Shown here: positions 44,413 to 53,763 of the stretch, one piece after another
How the letters are laid out: the number at the start of each line of letters is the position of its first letter
Numbering within the stretch: position 1 is the stretch's first letter
Source of the DNA: Candidatus Saccharimonadota bacterium
GTDB taxonomy: Bacteria; Patescibacteriota; Saccharimonadia; Saccharimonadales; Saccharimonadaceae
DNA length: 64,000 nt
Direction: 5' to 3'
Assembly: GCA_017480035.1 (NCBI GenBank)
Contig: JAFVBJ010000002.1
Coordinates: 124,001-188,000 of the forward strand
Translations under genes and position numbers: made by a program
Notes under the pieces: generated by a model
Told to the model about the DNA's origin: nothing
What the model saw: the letters and a program-made list of their open reading frames with translations, nothing else
Database searches by the model: none

Positions 44413-45468
44413 ATGAAATTATTTACAGTGGGGCCAACCCAAATGTTTCCGTATACACTTGAAGTGGCATCGAAACAACTCCCGTATTTTCGAACGGAAG
44501 ATTTTTCGAGAGTAAATCTTGAGTGCGTGGAAAAAATGAAAGAATTATTACATGCTGGGGGGGGTGCGGAGGTGATTTTACTAACTGCGAGTGGTTCGGC
44601 GGCGATGGAGGCGGTCGTCTCGAATGCGTTTGATGAAAAAGACAAACTCTTAATTATCAACGGCGGGACTTTCGGGGAGAGATTCTGCCAGATTGCTGAA
44701 ATTTATCATATCCCACACGATGAAGTAAAACTTGAGCTTGGCGAGACTTTGACGCGTGAACATTTTGATAGGTTTGATTTAGACTCTTATACTGCGCTTC
44801 TCGTAAATCTCGATGAAACTTCAACTGGGCAGCTTTATGATATTGAGATGTTGTCCGAGATTTGTCGTGAGCATAATATTAAATTTGTTTCGGACGAAAT
44901 TTCGTCGTTCCTTGCCGATCCATTTGATATGGAAAAATATGGCGTTGATGCTGTGATTATTTCATCACAAAAAGCGCTTGCGATTTCTCCGGGGCTTTCG
45001 ATTATCGCGCTTTCGAAGAGATTTTATGAAGAAAATATCAAAAATCGCGAGAAACGTAATCTATATCTCGATATTAACGAACATATTTTGAATATGAAGC
45101 GTGGTCAGACGCCAAATACTCCGGCAGTGGGGATTATTCTTGAACTTCAAGATAGACTTCGACACATTGAAAGTTATGAAGCTGAAGTCGAAAGAACTGC
45201 GAAGCTCGCGAAGTATTTTCGTGAAAAAGCGGTTGAGGCGGGGCTGGAGTTGCCGCAATACCCGCTTTCGAATGCAGTGACGCCGGTGATAATCCCGAAT
45301 CATAAAGCGAAAGAGGTTTTTAACTATCTAAAAGAAAAATATGATATTTATGTCAATCCGACGGGCGGTAAGACGGCTGATGATGTGGTTCGCGTTGCGC
45401 ACATTGGAAATCTTGTTGAAGCGGATTACGATGAATTAATTGAGAAAATGAAGGAGGTTCTATCATGA
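44413..45468 (+). CDS. Class V aminotransferase, 2-aminoethylphosphonate-transaminase-like
   Basis: 351 residues, PLP fold type I. Start MKLFTVGPTQMFPY is the GP-T motif of the alanine-glyoxylate / AEP-transaminase branch. ASGSAAMEAVVSNAF and the PLP lysine in VIISSQKALAISPG mark the active site. Coupled with the LicC/PntC-like gene (ATGA overlap), it best fits interconversion of 2-aminoethylphosphonate and phosphonoacetaldehyde or another small amino compound for surface decoration. The substrate is inferred, as serine or alanine transaminases look alike. Promoter TATAAT (44389-44394) and AGGAG precede ATG. Confidence 0.7.
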   Translation: MKLFTVGPTQMFPYTLEVASKQLPYFRTEDFSRVNLECVEKMKELLHAGGGAEVILLTASGSAAMEAVVSNAFDEKDKLLIINGGTFGERFCQIAEIYHIPHDEVKLELGETLTREHFDRFDLDSYTALLVNLDETSTGQLYDIEMLSEICREHNIKFVSDEISSFLADPFDMEKYGVDAVIISSQKALAISPGLSIIALSKRFYEENIKNREKRNLYLDINEHILNMKRGQTPNTPAVGIILELQDRLRHIESYEAEVERTAKLAKYFREKAVEAGLELPQYPLSNAVTPVIIPNHKAKEVFNYLKEKYDIYVNPTGGKTADDVVRVAHIGNLVEADYDELIEKMKEVLS

Positions 45469-46163
45469 AAGCAATTTTAATGGCAGCAGGAGTCGGAAGC
45501 AGAATTTCGGAATACACGAACGAGCCAAAAAGCCTTTTGAAAGTGAACGGGCAGGCGATTATTCGTCATACGGTCGAGATGCTGCAGAAAAATGGAATTG
45601 AAGTTTCGATTATTGTTGGGTTTAAACATAAGTTGATTGAGAAAGAACTCGAAGGGCTTGATGTGAAATTCTATCATAACCCATTTTATCGTGTGACTAA
45701 TTCGATTGCGTCGCTCTATATTGCGCGCGAAGAGCTTGATACGGATGAGGATGTGATTCTTGGGAATGCGGATGTATATTATGACCAGGATATTTTGGAC
45801 GAACTTTTGAATTCCAATAAAGAAACAATCATGCTTGGTGATGTCTCAAGGAGACTGAATGGAGATTATTTCTTCTCTTGTAAGAATGGTAAAATCGAAA
45901 AATATGGCAAAGAACTCGTCCCGGAAGAGAGGACTTGTGAATATGTTGGATTGGCGCGAATAAAGAATAGTTTTCTAAAGAAATTTAAAGAGCAGACAGA
46001 GAAGTTGGTTGATGAAGGCGAATACAATCTCTGGTGGGAGAATGCGCTCTATACGGTTGCGGACAAATTCCCGATTTACGTTGAGGATGTGGATGGAAAA
46101 TTCTGGGCAGAAGTTGATACGATTGAAGACTATAACCGCATTAAAGCGACAGTTGAGAAATAA
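45465..46163 (+). CDS. LicC/PntC-like nucleotidyltransferase
   Basis: 232 residues. N-terminal GxGxR...PK motif (MAAGVGSRISEYTNEPKSLL), then NPFYRVTNSIASLYIAREEL and GNADVYYD (metal Asp about 104), and a C-terminal IYVEDVDGKFWAEVDTIEDY. The last segment and the NS-ASLY stretch match LicC (CTP:phosphocholine cytidylyltransferase) and PntC (AEP cytidylyltransferase). It activates a small phosphorylated alcohol or phosphonate as CDP/CMP derivative. No PEP mutase, phosphonopyruvate decarboxylase or choline kinase was seen in the window, so precursor supply is open. Confidence 0.75.
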   Translation: MKAILMAAGVGSRISEYTNEPKSLLKVNGQAIIRHTVEMLQKNGIEVSIIVGFKHKLIEKELEGLDVKFYHNPFYRVTNSIASLYIAREELDTDEDVILGNADVYYDQDILDELLNSNKETIMLGDVSRRLNGDYFFSCKNGKIEKYGKELVPEERTCEYVGLARIKNSFLKKFKEQTEKLVDEGEYNLWWENALYTVADKFPIYVEDVDGKFWAEVDTIEDYNRIKATVEK

Positions 46164-47093
46164 TTATTTCAAAAGTCCGAAATAGCCTCTCAGGCAATTA
46201 ATTCTGAATTTGAGAGGTTTTTTCTTGAGGTATTTGTTATTTCGCCAATTCGGGAAAAGATTTTTCATCATATCGCGAGTGCGTTTTTCGCCTTCTTTTC
46301 CGGCAGTATGCCCATGAAAATCTTTGGCGGAATCAATAAGTAAGTTCCAGATGAAAAAGTACTCGATTTCGCTATAATATTCGTCAAATTTCCCGGAGTT
46401 TTTGAATTTTTCGAGCAAGACGTCGAGAGCTTTGAATATGTCGAGGCTGTGCGGGTTCCAACCGTCTTGATGGAGGACGGAATTTTGGCGTTGGCGATAA
46501 TTATAAAGGGTGTCTTCTACGAAGGAGATTTTTTCGGTGTAGAGGATAGCAGTGGAAAGAATTGCCATGTCTTCATGAATCATGCCTTCCGGGAAGTTCA
46601 TGTATTTTTCCCAGAAAGTTTTTCTATATAGGTTCTGGAAGGGCGGAAAACCATACATGAGGTAGCGTTTTTTCCAGTCTTTTTCGTTTGTGTTGACGGC
46701 GGTCAAGATATTTTCGTGGCCGTCTTCGTAGATGCGACGAACTGACATGACGACGGCATCAGAATCGTGTTCTTCGGCAGTGTCGACGAGTTTTTTGATG
46801 GCGCCCCTTTCGATATAATCGTCGCTATCAACAAACCAGAGATACCTCCCTTTTGCTTTTTTCACACCGAAGTTGCGAACGGCGGCTGCGCCCCATTTTT
46901 TACATGAGAAAACCCGAATATTTTTGTGTTTTTTCGCGTAATTTTCGCAAATTTTAAGTGAATTATCAGTCGAGTTGTTGTCGACCAAAATAATTTCGAG
47001 ACTATTATATGCTTCCAACAAAATCGAATCGAGACACTCGGATAGATAATCTTCGACGTTGTAAACTGGGATGATGATTGAGAGGCACAGCAT
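46164..47093 (-). CDS. Glycosyltransferase family 2
   Basis: 309 residues. GT-A fold with start LSIIIPVYNVEDYLSECLDSIL and VDNNSTDNS; the metal motif is WFVDSDDYI (about 92-100). RMMKNLFPNW and the C-terminal helices follow. It transfers a sugar from a nucleotide donor to a cell-surface glycan. It ends next to the stop of the LicC-like gene (convergent, no gap), so surface-glycan genes cluster here. The acceptor is unknown. Confidence 0.88.
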   Translation of the reverse strand: MLCLSIIIPVYNVEDYLSECLDSILLEAYNSLEIILVDNNSTDNSLKICENYAKKHKNIRVFSCKKWGAAAVRNFGVKKAKGRYLWFVDSDDYIERGAIKKLVDTAEEHDSDAVVMSVRRIYEDGHENILTAVNTNEKDWKKRYLMYGFPPFQNLYRKTFWEKYMNFPEGMIHEDMAILSTAILYTEKISFVEDTLYNYRQRQNSVLHQDGWNPHSLDIFKALDVLLEKFKNSGKFDEYYSEIEYFFIWNLLIDSAKDFHGHTAGKEGEKRTRDMMKNLFPNWRNNKYLKKKPLKFRINCLRGYFGLLK

Positions 47094-47110
47094 TACTTCA
47101 AGTATAACAT

Positions 47111-47141
47111 AAAAAATCCCTCGTAGTATGCGAGGGATTTT
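47111..47141 (-). terminator. Terminator after rpmE2
   Basis: Hairpin AATCCCTCG/CGAGGGATT with T-run on the minus strand. Confidence 0.87.
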
Positions 47142-47150
47142 CGATTATTC

Positions 47151-47486
47151 TTATTTATTCTCTTCTTTTTCAGCCTTGCGCTTTGCTTCTTTTTCAGCTT
47201 TGCGAGCTTTTGAGCCGAGTTGGCTTTTAAGAGCGGCAGCTTTTGCGGCGCGAGCTTTGAAGCGATCGACGCGACCTTCAGTATCGATAATCTTCTCTTC
47301 ACCAGTGAAGAACGGGTGTGATGCAGAAGAAATCTGAATCTTGACGAGAGGATATTCGTTGCCGTCGGTCCATTTGATTGTTTCTTCGCTTTTAGCGGTT
47401 GAACGAGTAAGGAAAGAGAACTTTGCAGATTCATCAGAAAAAACTACAAAGCGATAATCTTTTGGATGTAATTCTTTTTTACTCAT
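47151..47486 (-). CDS. rpmE2: 50S ribosomal protein L31 type B
   Basis: 111 residues. Type B L31 without the zinc cysteines: [21 protein letters not shown] and [24 protein letters not shown] match the core. About 40 residues of charged, helix-like tail ([19 protein letters not shown]) extend beyond the usual 80-90. GGGAG precedes ATG in a leader from a TATAAT box. It is monocistronic. Confidence 0.93.
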   Translation of the reverse strand: MSKKELHPKDYRFVVFSDESAKFSFLTRSTAKSEETIKWTDGNEYPLVKIQISSASHPFFTGEEKIIDTEGRVDRFKARAAKAAALKSQLGSKARKAEKEAKRKAEKEENK

Positions 47487-47529
47487 AACTGCTCCCTATT
47501 ATATCAGATAAGAGAAAAAATATCAAGGC

Positions 47530-47862
47530 TTATTTTCCGGCGATGGCAGAGAGAATAATTGGAAGAAGGGCGAGGAAAAAGCCGATGATGGCGCGATAGT
47601 GGTAGCGCATGAAATTGTTGTGGTTGACGTAAACGAGGACGGCGATAGCGATGGAGGAGATGATGGTTCCGACCATACAGAGCGTTGAGACGATGATTTT
47701 ATCGATGAAAAAAGAGCCGCTAGATTGGCCTTGGATGGGGGTAGATTCAAAGAAAAGCGAAACGACGAAAACTACGACACTAATCATACCGAGAACAAAA
47801 TTCAAATTCGAGAGATGCTCGGTCAGAGGCTTTTTCGAGTGAATGATTTCTTTTTCGCTCAT
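47530..47862 (-). CDS. Unknown small membrane protein (110 aa)
   Basis: I do not recognise this protein. The start at ATG 47862 is set by the -10 box TATAAT (47869-47874) six bases upstream, predicting a leaderless mRNA. Three hydrophobic segments (about 25-45, 57-75, 83-107) and a cytoplasmic acidic N-terminus (MSEKEIIHSKKPLTEHL). It is divergent from the HopA1-like gene, 36 bases away, so the promoters lie close together. Confidence 0.65.
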   Translation of the reverse strand: MSEKEIIHSKKPLTEHLSNLNFVLGMISVVVFVVSLFFESTPIQGQSSGSFFIDKIIVSTLCMVGTIISSIAIAVLVYVNHNNFMRYHYRAIIGFFLALLPIILSAIAGK

Positions 47863-47885
47863 GGTTTCATTATAGCACAGTATGT

Positions 47886-49407
47886 TATAATCAAAGTAAT
47901 GGAAGTACAAAAACAAAATAACGAAAACCAACCATCTGATAAAAATGTCAACCAGTGGGAAGACCTAAAAAATGTGCCATTTTCAGGAGAAATAACGAAT
48001 TCCCCTAAAGAAATCTCTCTCCAAGAGTTCTATGAAAATATAAAAAATCCACTTGAAGATGATGCTGTGATGAATTCTATTATTGAGGCATATTCAAAAA
48101 AAGATGGTGTTGATATCTACAGCGCCTTACAAAAGATTGGAATTGACGACAAAGAAAAAATGTCGATTGTGCCGGCAGATAAACAACATTTTGAAGAAAA
48201 AATGTATGCAAAATGGCATAATTCGGTCGTCGGGATATCAAAAGAAACATATTTAAAATCCAAAAAAGAAGGAATTCTCGGTGAAGATTTTCCAATGTTT
48301 AGAAAATTTATTAAATTACATCCGGAATGTCGAACGAATGAAGAATTAATTGATGCGATGAAAACAGTAAACGACAAAAAAGATAGTGATGAACTCTTCG
48401 ATGCATATTACAAATATGGTTGGAAATTATCTAATGGTTGGAATCATGTAAAATCTCGTTATGTAAATGCAAGGCAAGAAGACAGAATAATTGAAGAACA
48501 TAGACTTTACCTCAATACTGATTCAACTTCAACATATTCTACAATCGACGCACTAGTTGATATCTATGAAAAACATAATGTACCATATTATTTTAAATTT
48601 GATGAACCAGGAAATCGAGCCGATACGATTGTAATTTATACCTCAACAGAATATCTGACAAAGAATCTTGCGATTATAGAAGAACTGCAACAAGAGCATC
48701 CGGAATTAGCCGATAAAATGCATGAGCCACCAATTTTAACTGGAAAAATTAGAGAAAAAATCGGTTATGGTGCGGAACCTGAAAAAAGTTCCTATAGCGA
48801 CGTGAGGGCAAGAATTCTCGAAAATGTCTTAAACGAAACAACGGCTTCTTGGGTATCTAAACATAAAGACGATATAATTCGAAGCGGTGGTAAAGAAATG
48901 AAATTTTCTGATTATGTTGTTGACAAACAGGTTAAATATCAACAAGAAAAAATGCGCAAACGTTTAGAAAATCGAATTCAGACGGAGAAAAATTATTTGA
49001 CGCACAACAGACAAAACTTTAACGAAACCGACATCGTGAGGCAAATGGAAGAAAAAGTTGGGTACACATATGCGGATTTAGAGGACAACTCAAAAATGCT
49101 TCAGATAATGCAAGAAAGAATGCGCGAAAGATTCGATTCGGCCCTTGAAATTCTTCAGAGATCTCCAAAAGAAATTGACAAAGCAGACTTTGTCTTAACG
49201 AATCGTAAAACTGGAAAAGAGGTAACGATTAATGAGAAGGGATTATCGATTGCATTAGAGAGAATTACCCCGGAGATTAGCAGACATGATAGCAACTATC
49301 TCGACGAGGTTAGAAAAAAGACGATGCAACAAGCGTTAGCTTCTGGAATTGATAAAAAATTTGCATTCGATAACTCAACTGTAACGAAAATGAAAGTTAA
49401 AAACTAG
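47886..49407 (+). CDS. HopA1-like domain protein, unknown function
   Basis: The coding start is ATG 47899, seven bases after TATAAT at 47886-47891; the range includes that promoter. 502 residues, cytoplasmic, no signal. The middle (about 160-310) reads RLYLNTDSTSTYSTIDALV, then VPYYFKFDEPGNRADTIVIY, PPILTGKIREKIGYGAEP and SYSDVRARI. This order (R-x-Y-N, K, R-x-D-x-x-V-x-Y, P-x-F/L-T, G-x-x-A-E/P, S-F/Y-x-x-R) is that of the HopA1 effector / lanthipeptide-LxmY-like domain. The rest is charged and helical. The gene looks more A/T-rich than its neighbours by eye and sits beside a tRNA, suggesting acquisition. It may act on a host or partner cell. Confidence 0.6.
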
Positions 49408-49419
49408 ATGCAATAAAAA

Positions 49420-49480
49420 GACGGGGGCTTGCCCCGTCATCCGGTAGACCCAGGCCTAATGGCCAGCCCAATACTTGTAT
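49420..49480. other. GC-rich hairpin segment
   Basis: After the HopA1-like gene, GACGGGG-GCTT-CCCCGTC (49420-49438) forms a hairpin. A second CCAGGCCTAATGGCCAG-like palindrome follows at 49450-49470. No clear T-run follows on the plus strand, so its role is not settled. Confidence 0.4.
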
Positions 49481-49486
49481 TACAAC

Positions 49487-49507
49487 AAAAAATCGCCGTA
49501 ATGGCGA
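49487..49507 (-). terminator. Terminator of tRNA-Val
   Basis: The minus-strand hairpin TCGCC-ATTAC-GGCGA, followed by six T, lies eight bases past the tRNA 3' end. Confidence 0.8.
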
Positions 49508-49514
49508 AAAACTA

Positions 49515-49591
49515 TGGTGGTTCCTACAGGGCTTGAACCTGTGACCTCACGAATGTGAATCGTGCGCTCTAGCCAACTGAGCTAAGGAACC
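49515..49591 (-). tRNA. trnV: tRNA-Val (anticodon CAC)
   Basis: The minus strand has acceptor GGTTCCT/AGGAACC, a D arm CTCAGTTGGCTAGAG, an anticodon arm CACGA-TTCACAT-TCGTG reading CAC, and a T arm CAGG-TTCAAGC-CCTG. Discriminator A and an encoded CCA (49515-49517) complete it. The reading is Val for GUG. Confidence 0.95.
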
Positions 49592-49630
49592 ATAAAAATA
49601 CTCTTAAAGTATGATATAATTATAACACAG

Positions 49631-50692
49631 ATGGATTTTGATTTAAAGAAATATGAAGATGAAGCAAAAGAAATAACTGATTTTTTGTCGAAACCGGACG
49701 CTTTTTCTGATCCGACTTTTGCATCGAAATCAAAACGACTCTCGGAGCTCAATGAGATTCTTGAGCTTGGTCGAGGGATTTTGCAACTCAAAAAAAACGT
49801 TGCGGAAGCGGAAGAACTGCTCTCTGATGCGGAGCTTGGTGAGATGGCGAAAGCCGATATCGAGAATGCGAATGCGGAAATTGCCGAAAAATCAGTAAAA
49901 CTCGAAGAAATGTTGATTCCGCGCGACCCGAATGATGACAAACCGGCGATTCTGGAAATTCGTGCTGGGGCAGGTGGTGACGAAGCTTCGCTTTTTGCGG
50001 GTGAACTTTGCCGAATGTATGTGAGATATGCTGAAACGCATAATATGAAAGTTGAGTTGCAGTCTCAAAACGAAAATGAGGCAGGCGGAATGAAAGAAGT
50101 GATTGTGCGAATTTTGGGTGAAAGGCCGTATGGGCAATTGAAATTCGAAGGTGGCGTGCACCGCGTGCAACGCGTGCCAGTGACCGAGAGTCAAGGTCGC
50201 ATCCATACTTCGACTGCGACAGTGGCAGTGCTCCCGGAAATTCCGGAGGAGGAATTTGAAATTAAACCAGAAGATTTGCGTATTGATATTTATCGTTCTG
50301 GTGGTCATGGCGGACAAGGTGTCAACACGACTGATTCAGCAGTACGTATTACTCATCTTCCGACTGGAATTGTGGTGGCGATGCAAGATGAACGTTCGCA
50401 ACAACAAAACCGCATTAAAGCGATGAATGTTTTGCGCTCAAGATTAGCGGAGAAAAAGCGCCTTGAGGACCAAGCGAATGCATCCGAAGCACGAAAGTCT
50501 TTGATTGGCACGGGTGATAGGTCTGAAAAAATCCGAACATACAATTTCCAGCAAGATAGAATTACGGACCATAGGATTCACTACAACCGCTCGAATGTTT
50601 CGGCGGCGATGGATGGCGATATCGAAGACATAATTTCAGAACTCCAGAAAAACGAACGTGAATATCGAAAAGAGGAAGCGGACAAGCAGTGA
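49631..50692 (+). CDS. prfA: Peptide chain release factor 1
   Basis: 353 residues. PVT in [14 protein letters not shown] (about 183) is the RF1 recognition tripeptide for UAG/UAA, and [11 protein letters not shown] (about 220-230) is the GGQ loop. The N-terminal domain 1 coiled part is typical. The -10 box TATAAT (49615-49620) is ten bases before ATG. It is followed by prmC with a four-base overlap, as expected since PrmC methylates the GGQ glutamine. Confidence 0.97.
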   Translation: MDFDLKKYEDEAKEITDFLSKPDAFSDPTFASKSKRLSELNEILELGRGILQLKKNVAEAEELLSDAELGEMAKADIENANAEIAEKSVKLEEMLIPRDPNDDKPAILEIRAGAGGDEASLFAGELCRMYVRYAETHNMKVELQSQNENEAGGMKEVIVRILGERPYGQLKFEGGVHRVQRVPVTESQGRIHTSTATVAVLPEIPEEEFEIKPEDLRIDIYRSGGHGGQGVNTTDSAVRITHLPTGIVVAMQDERSQQQNRIKAMNVLRSRLAEKKRLEDQANASEARKSLIGTGDRSEKIRTYNFQQDRITDHRIHYNRSNVSAAMDGDIEDIISELQKNEREYRKEEADKQ

Positions 50693-51495
50693 AATTAAAG
50701 GAGTGGGTTGAATCTGCGAAAAAGCAAATTGATACGCTTGATTGCGAATTGATTGCGATTAAAACTCTCGGTTTTTCGGACCGGATTGATATTATTATGC
50801 ACTGGGAAGATGAATATGACTTCTCTGAGGCGGATAAATTGCTTGAGAAACGCAAAAATGGGTTGCCGTTCGCGTATATCTCCGGAGAAAAAGAGTTTTT
50901 TGGACGGAAATTTAAGGTCAATCAGAATGTTTTGATTCCCCGTCCAGAGACGGAACAAATGATTATTTCGGCACTCGGAATTATTGACGCGGAAAAATAT
51001 CAGGAAGTTTCGATTGTGGACGTCGGGACAGGCTCGGGGTGTATCGCAGTGACGTTGAAACTCGAGCTTTTGAATGCGGGAGTAAAATCAGATATTTCGG
51101 GGGTGGATTATTCTGTGCCGGCACTCGATACGGCGCAAGAAAATGCAGACGACCTTGGGGCGTATGTGAAATTTTTTCGTTCGGATTTATTGCTTAGCAT
51201 CACGGAGCTGCCGGATATTATCACAGCGAATTTGCCATATGTGGATATGAAATGGGACTGGACGAGCCCAGAGTTAAAATATGAGCCGGCGATGGCGCTT
51301 TATGCGGACGATGGCGGACTAAAGCTGATTAAAAAGTTGATTGACGAAATTGTTGAAAAGTCGGATAATAAGAAGAAGAGGTTTTTGCTTTTAGAGGCGG
51401 ATACTTCTCAGCATGATGCGATAATTGAGTATGCAAAAGTACGAAAGTTTGAACTAATTTCGCATGATGGATTTATTATAGGATTTAAATATTAG
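50689..51495 (+). CDS. prmC: Release-factor glutamine methyltransferase
   Basis: 268 residues. SAM motif [14 protein letters not shown] (about 108) and the catalytic NLPY in [11 protein letters not shown] (about 183; N-L-P-Y is an accepted variant of NPPY). Coupled to prfA by the ATGA-type overlap. It methylates the GGQ Gln of RF1 and RF2. The N-terminal RF-binding helices are present ([15 protein letters not shown]). Confidence 0.95.
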   Translation: MKLKEWVESAKKQIDTLDCELIAIKTLGFSDRIDIIMHWEDEYDFSEADKLLEKRKNGLPFAYISGEKEFFGRKFKVNQNVLIPRPETEQMIISALGIIDAEKYQEVSIVDVGTGSGCIAVTLKLELLNAGVKSDISGVDYSVPALDTAQENADDLGAYVKFFRSDLLLSITELPDIITANLPYVDMKWDWTSPELKYEPAMALYADDGGLKLIKKLIDEIVEKSDNKKKRFLLLEADTSQHDAIIEYAKVRKFELISHDGFIIGFKY

Positions 51496-52533
51496 ATGGA
51501 AAACAAAATAAAACCAATTATAGGAGCTATCAGGCAGATTGTTATAAATGGCGTGATATTCTTTGGTTTGATTTTTTTGACTTTCTGGTTTATTTTTAAA
51601 GACCAAGATTTAGGTCAAGTGTTTGAGATGATTTCAAAAGCGATTTTGCCGTTTGTTTTGCTCGGTATTTTCTTCATGATGATGTATTTGACGGTGGAAG
51701 CGCTCAATCTCAGGCGGCTTTTAAACTCTCTTGGCGAAAAAGTGAAATTTTGGCAGGCTTTTAAATATGTCTGTATCTGTTTCTTCTTTAGTTCGGTAAC
51801 GCCGAGCGCAACTGGCGGTCAGCCACTCGAAGTATATTATATGTCAAAAGACGGTATTTCGGCGGCACACGGAACGATTTCAGTGCTTTTGATGACGGCT
51901 GGAATTGAATTTGCCGTGGTGGTGCTCGGAATTATTTGCGGGATATTTGCACAAGACCAGATTAAAGGAGCGATGTTGCCACTTTATGTCTATGGTGTTG
52001 CAGTGAATACGGTCACTTTTCTCGTCTTGGTCACTTGCATTTTCTGGACGGGTGGAGTTAAGAGTCTGCTCGTAAGTATTTTTACATTCCTCAGCAATCG
52101 AGGCATTAAAAAGGCTAAAATTTGGGAAGAAAAAGTCGTCAGCGGGCTTGATAAGTATAATGACAGCTCGAAATATATCAAGACGCATATGAAGGAATTT
52201 GTGATTACGATGCTTCGCGGAGTTGTCCAGATGTCATTTCTCTATATGGTGCCGTTTACAGTCCTGCTTGCGCTCGGAATTGGCGGACATAATATCTTTG
52301 AAGTTTTCGTCCTCCAAGCAACTTTATTCGTTTCGACTTCTGGAATTCCGCTACCTGGTGCGATTGGTGCGAGCGAAGCAGCTTTCTTGACGCTATACAC
52401 GGCGATTTTTCCAGCAGAGATTTTGAGCTCGGCGATGCTTCTAAATCGTGGCATTAGTTTTTATTTGATGGTACTATTTACGATGGTAGTGGTACTGATT
52501 AATGTGATAATATTGAAGCGACGTAAGAAATAG
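51496..52533 (+). CDS. LPG-synthase-TM / UPF0104-family membrane protein
   Basis: 345 residues, eight membrane segments. Family signatures: TPSATGGQPLEVYYMSKDG (about 95-115) with the G-G-Q-P motif, and GIPLPGAIGASEAAFLTLY near 285. The family covers the flippase-like part of MprF and AglD-type proteins. It follows prmC directly (stop TAG then ATG) in one operon. Predicted to move or modify lipids. Specific function not established. Confidence 0.85.
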   Translation: MENKIKPIIGAIRQIVINGVIFFGLIFLTFWFIFKDQDLGQVFEMISKAILPFVLLGIFFMMMYLTVEALNLRRLLNSLGEKVKFWQAFKYVCICFFFSSVTPSATGGQPLEVYYMSKDGISAAHGTISVLLMTAGIEFAVVVLGIICGIFAQDQIKGAMLPLYVYGVAVNTVTFLVLVTCIFWTGGVKSLLVSIFTFLSNRGIKKAKIWEEKVVSGLDKYNDSSKYIKTHMKEFVITMLRGVVQMSFLYMVPFTVLLALGIGGHNIFEVFVLQATLFVSTSGIPLPGAIGASEAAFLTLYTAIFPAEILSSAMLLNRGISFYLMVLFTMVVVLINVIILKRRKK

Positions 52534-52544
52534 AAGGTATCAAA

Positions 52545-52577
52545 AATCCCCGAGAGTTCCCGGGGATTATTTTTTGT
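52545..52577. terminator. Bidirectional terminator
   Basis: Hairpin AATCCCCG/CGGGGATT with flanking A- and T-runs, between the LPG-type gene and htrA. Confidence 0.88.
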
Positions 52578-53752
52578 TAGGCTTTGTAAGCTTTTAGTGT
52601 TACTTTAGCAGTCTGTTCTTTACCGTCGCGATAGAATTTAATCGTGATTTCATCGCCAACTTTGTATTCGCCGACGAGAGTTGAGAGGCTGCCAGCTTTG
52701 CCGATTTTTACGCCGTTAACTTCTGTGATGATATCGCCATTTTTGATTCCAGCTGCTTCTGCAGCGCCACCAGAGATAACTGCGCTACCCGAATCGGAAT
52801 TAACGTAGGCTCCATAATTGACCGGGAGATTGTTTTTCTCGGCGATATCAGCGGTGACTTCGGTATAGCTAACACCAAGTACGGCGCGAGCAAATTCACC
52901 AGTTTCAAGTACGTTTTTGATGATGCCTTTGACGTTCGCGATTGGGATAACGAAACCGATGGTTTGAGAGCTTGAGGCATAGGCAGTGGCGATACCGATG
53001 ACTTCGCCAGCAGCGTTGACAAGCGGGCCGCCAGAGTTGCCGCCGTTAATTGCGGCATCAGTTTGAATCATGTCGGTCAAGCGTTCATAAGCGGAACCAG
53101 ATGAATCAGAAGCGATAAGCTCGCGACCGGTGCCAGAAACAATACCGCTTGTGACGGAATTTGAGTATTCGCCGAGAGCGTTGCCGATGACGATGACTTG
53201 TTGGCCGACGTTGATAGTTTTGCTATCACCGAGCGTGACTGGTTTGAAATTTTCAGGATTATCGACTTTTAAGATGGCGGAGTCGTTTAATGGGTCGAGA
53301 CCGACAACTTTGACATTACTATAAGTTTTGCCATTACTCAAAGTGACACTGACGGTTCTTGCATCTTCAACAACGTGTTTGTTAGTCATGATGTATCCGT
53401 CTTCAGAGAGAATAAATCCGGTGCCGGCAGCTTGGCCGGTTGATTCGGTTCCCCAGAAACTTTGAGTGCGAACTTCGGTTGTGATTGAAACGACACTATC
53501 GGAAATTTTATTGACGACTTCGGCGATTGAACCGGCTTCGAAATTGAGTGAGTTGCCGTCGTTACTGTAATTATAGTTGGTGACGGAACCGCCGTTATAA
53601 TAATTGTAAACTCCGAGACCGCAGGCCGAGAGTGCAAGAATGAAAGTGATGACTGTGAGCGGATTGATTGGTTTTGGAGCTGGTTTTGCTTTTTTAAACT
53701 CCGCTTTTTCTACTTTTTCCTCTTTTATTTCTTCTTTTGGTTCGTCTTTCAT
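52577..53752 (-). CDS. HtrA/DegP-type serine protease
   Basis: 391 residues. Lys/Glu-rich cytoplasmic N-terminus, membrane anchor (about 30-50), extracytoplasmic trypsin-like domain with His in MTNKHVVED (about 123), Asp in NDSAILKV (about 155) and Ser in NGGNSGGPL (about 239), and one C-terminal PDZ domain. It acts as protein quality-control protease and chaperone outside the membrane. GGAGG precedes ATG. No adjacent regulator. Confidence 0.94.
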   Translation of the reverse strand: MKDEPKEEIKEEKVEKAEFKKAKPAPKPINPLTVITFILALSACGLGVYNYYNGGSVTNYNYSNDGNSLNFEAGSIAEVVNKISDSVVSITTEVRTQSFWGTESTGQAAGTGFILSEDGYIMTNKHVVEDARTVSVTLSNGKTYSNVKVVGLDPLNDSAILKVDNPENFKPVTLGDSKTINVGQQVIVIGNALGEYSNSVTSGIVSGTGRELIASDSSGSAYERLTDMIQTDAAINGGNSGGPLVNAAGEVIGIATAYASSSQTIGFVIPIANVKGIIKNVLETGEFARAVLGVSYTEVTADIAEKNNLPVNYGAYVNSDSGSAVISGGAAEAAGIKNGDIITEVNGVKIGKAGSLSTLVGEYKVGDEITIKFYRDGKEQTAKVTLKAYKA

Positions 53753-53763
53753 ATTTCCTCCTT

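Noticed and set aside
49420..49480. Second copy of the 23937-24048 repeat
   Set aside because: Only a short CCCAGG...GCCCAA pattern is shared; arms and loop are otherwise different, so a repeat family is not shown.
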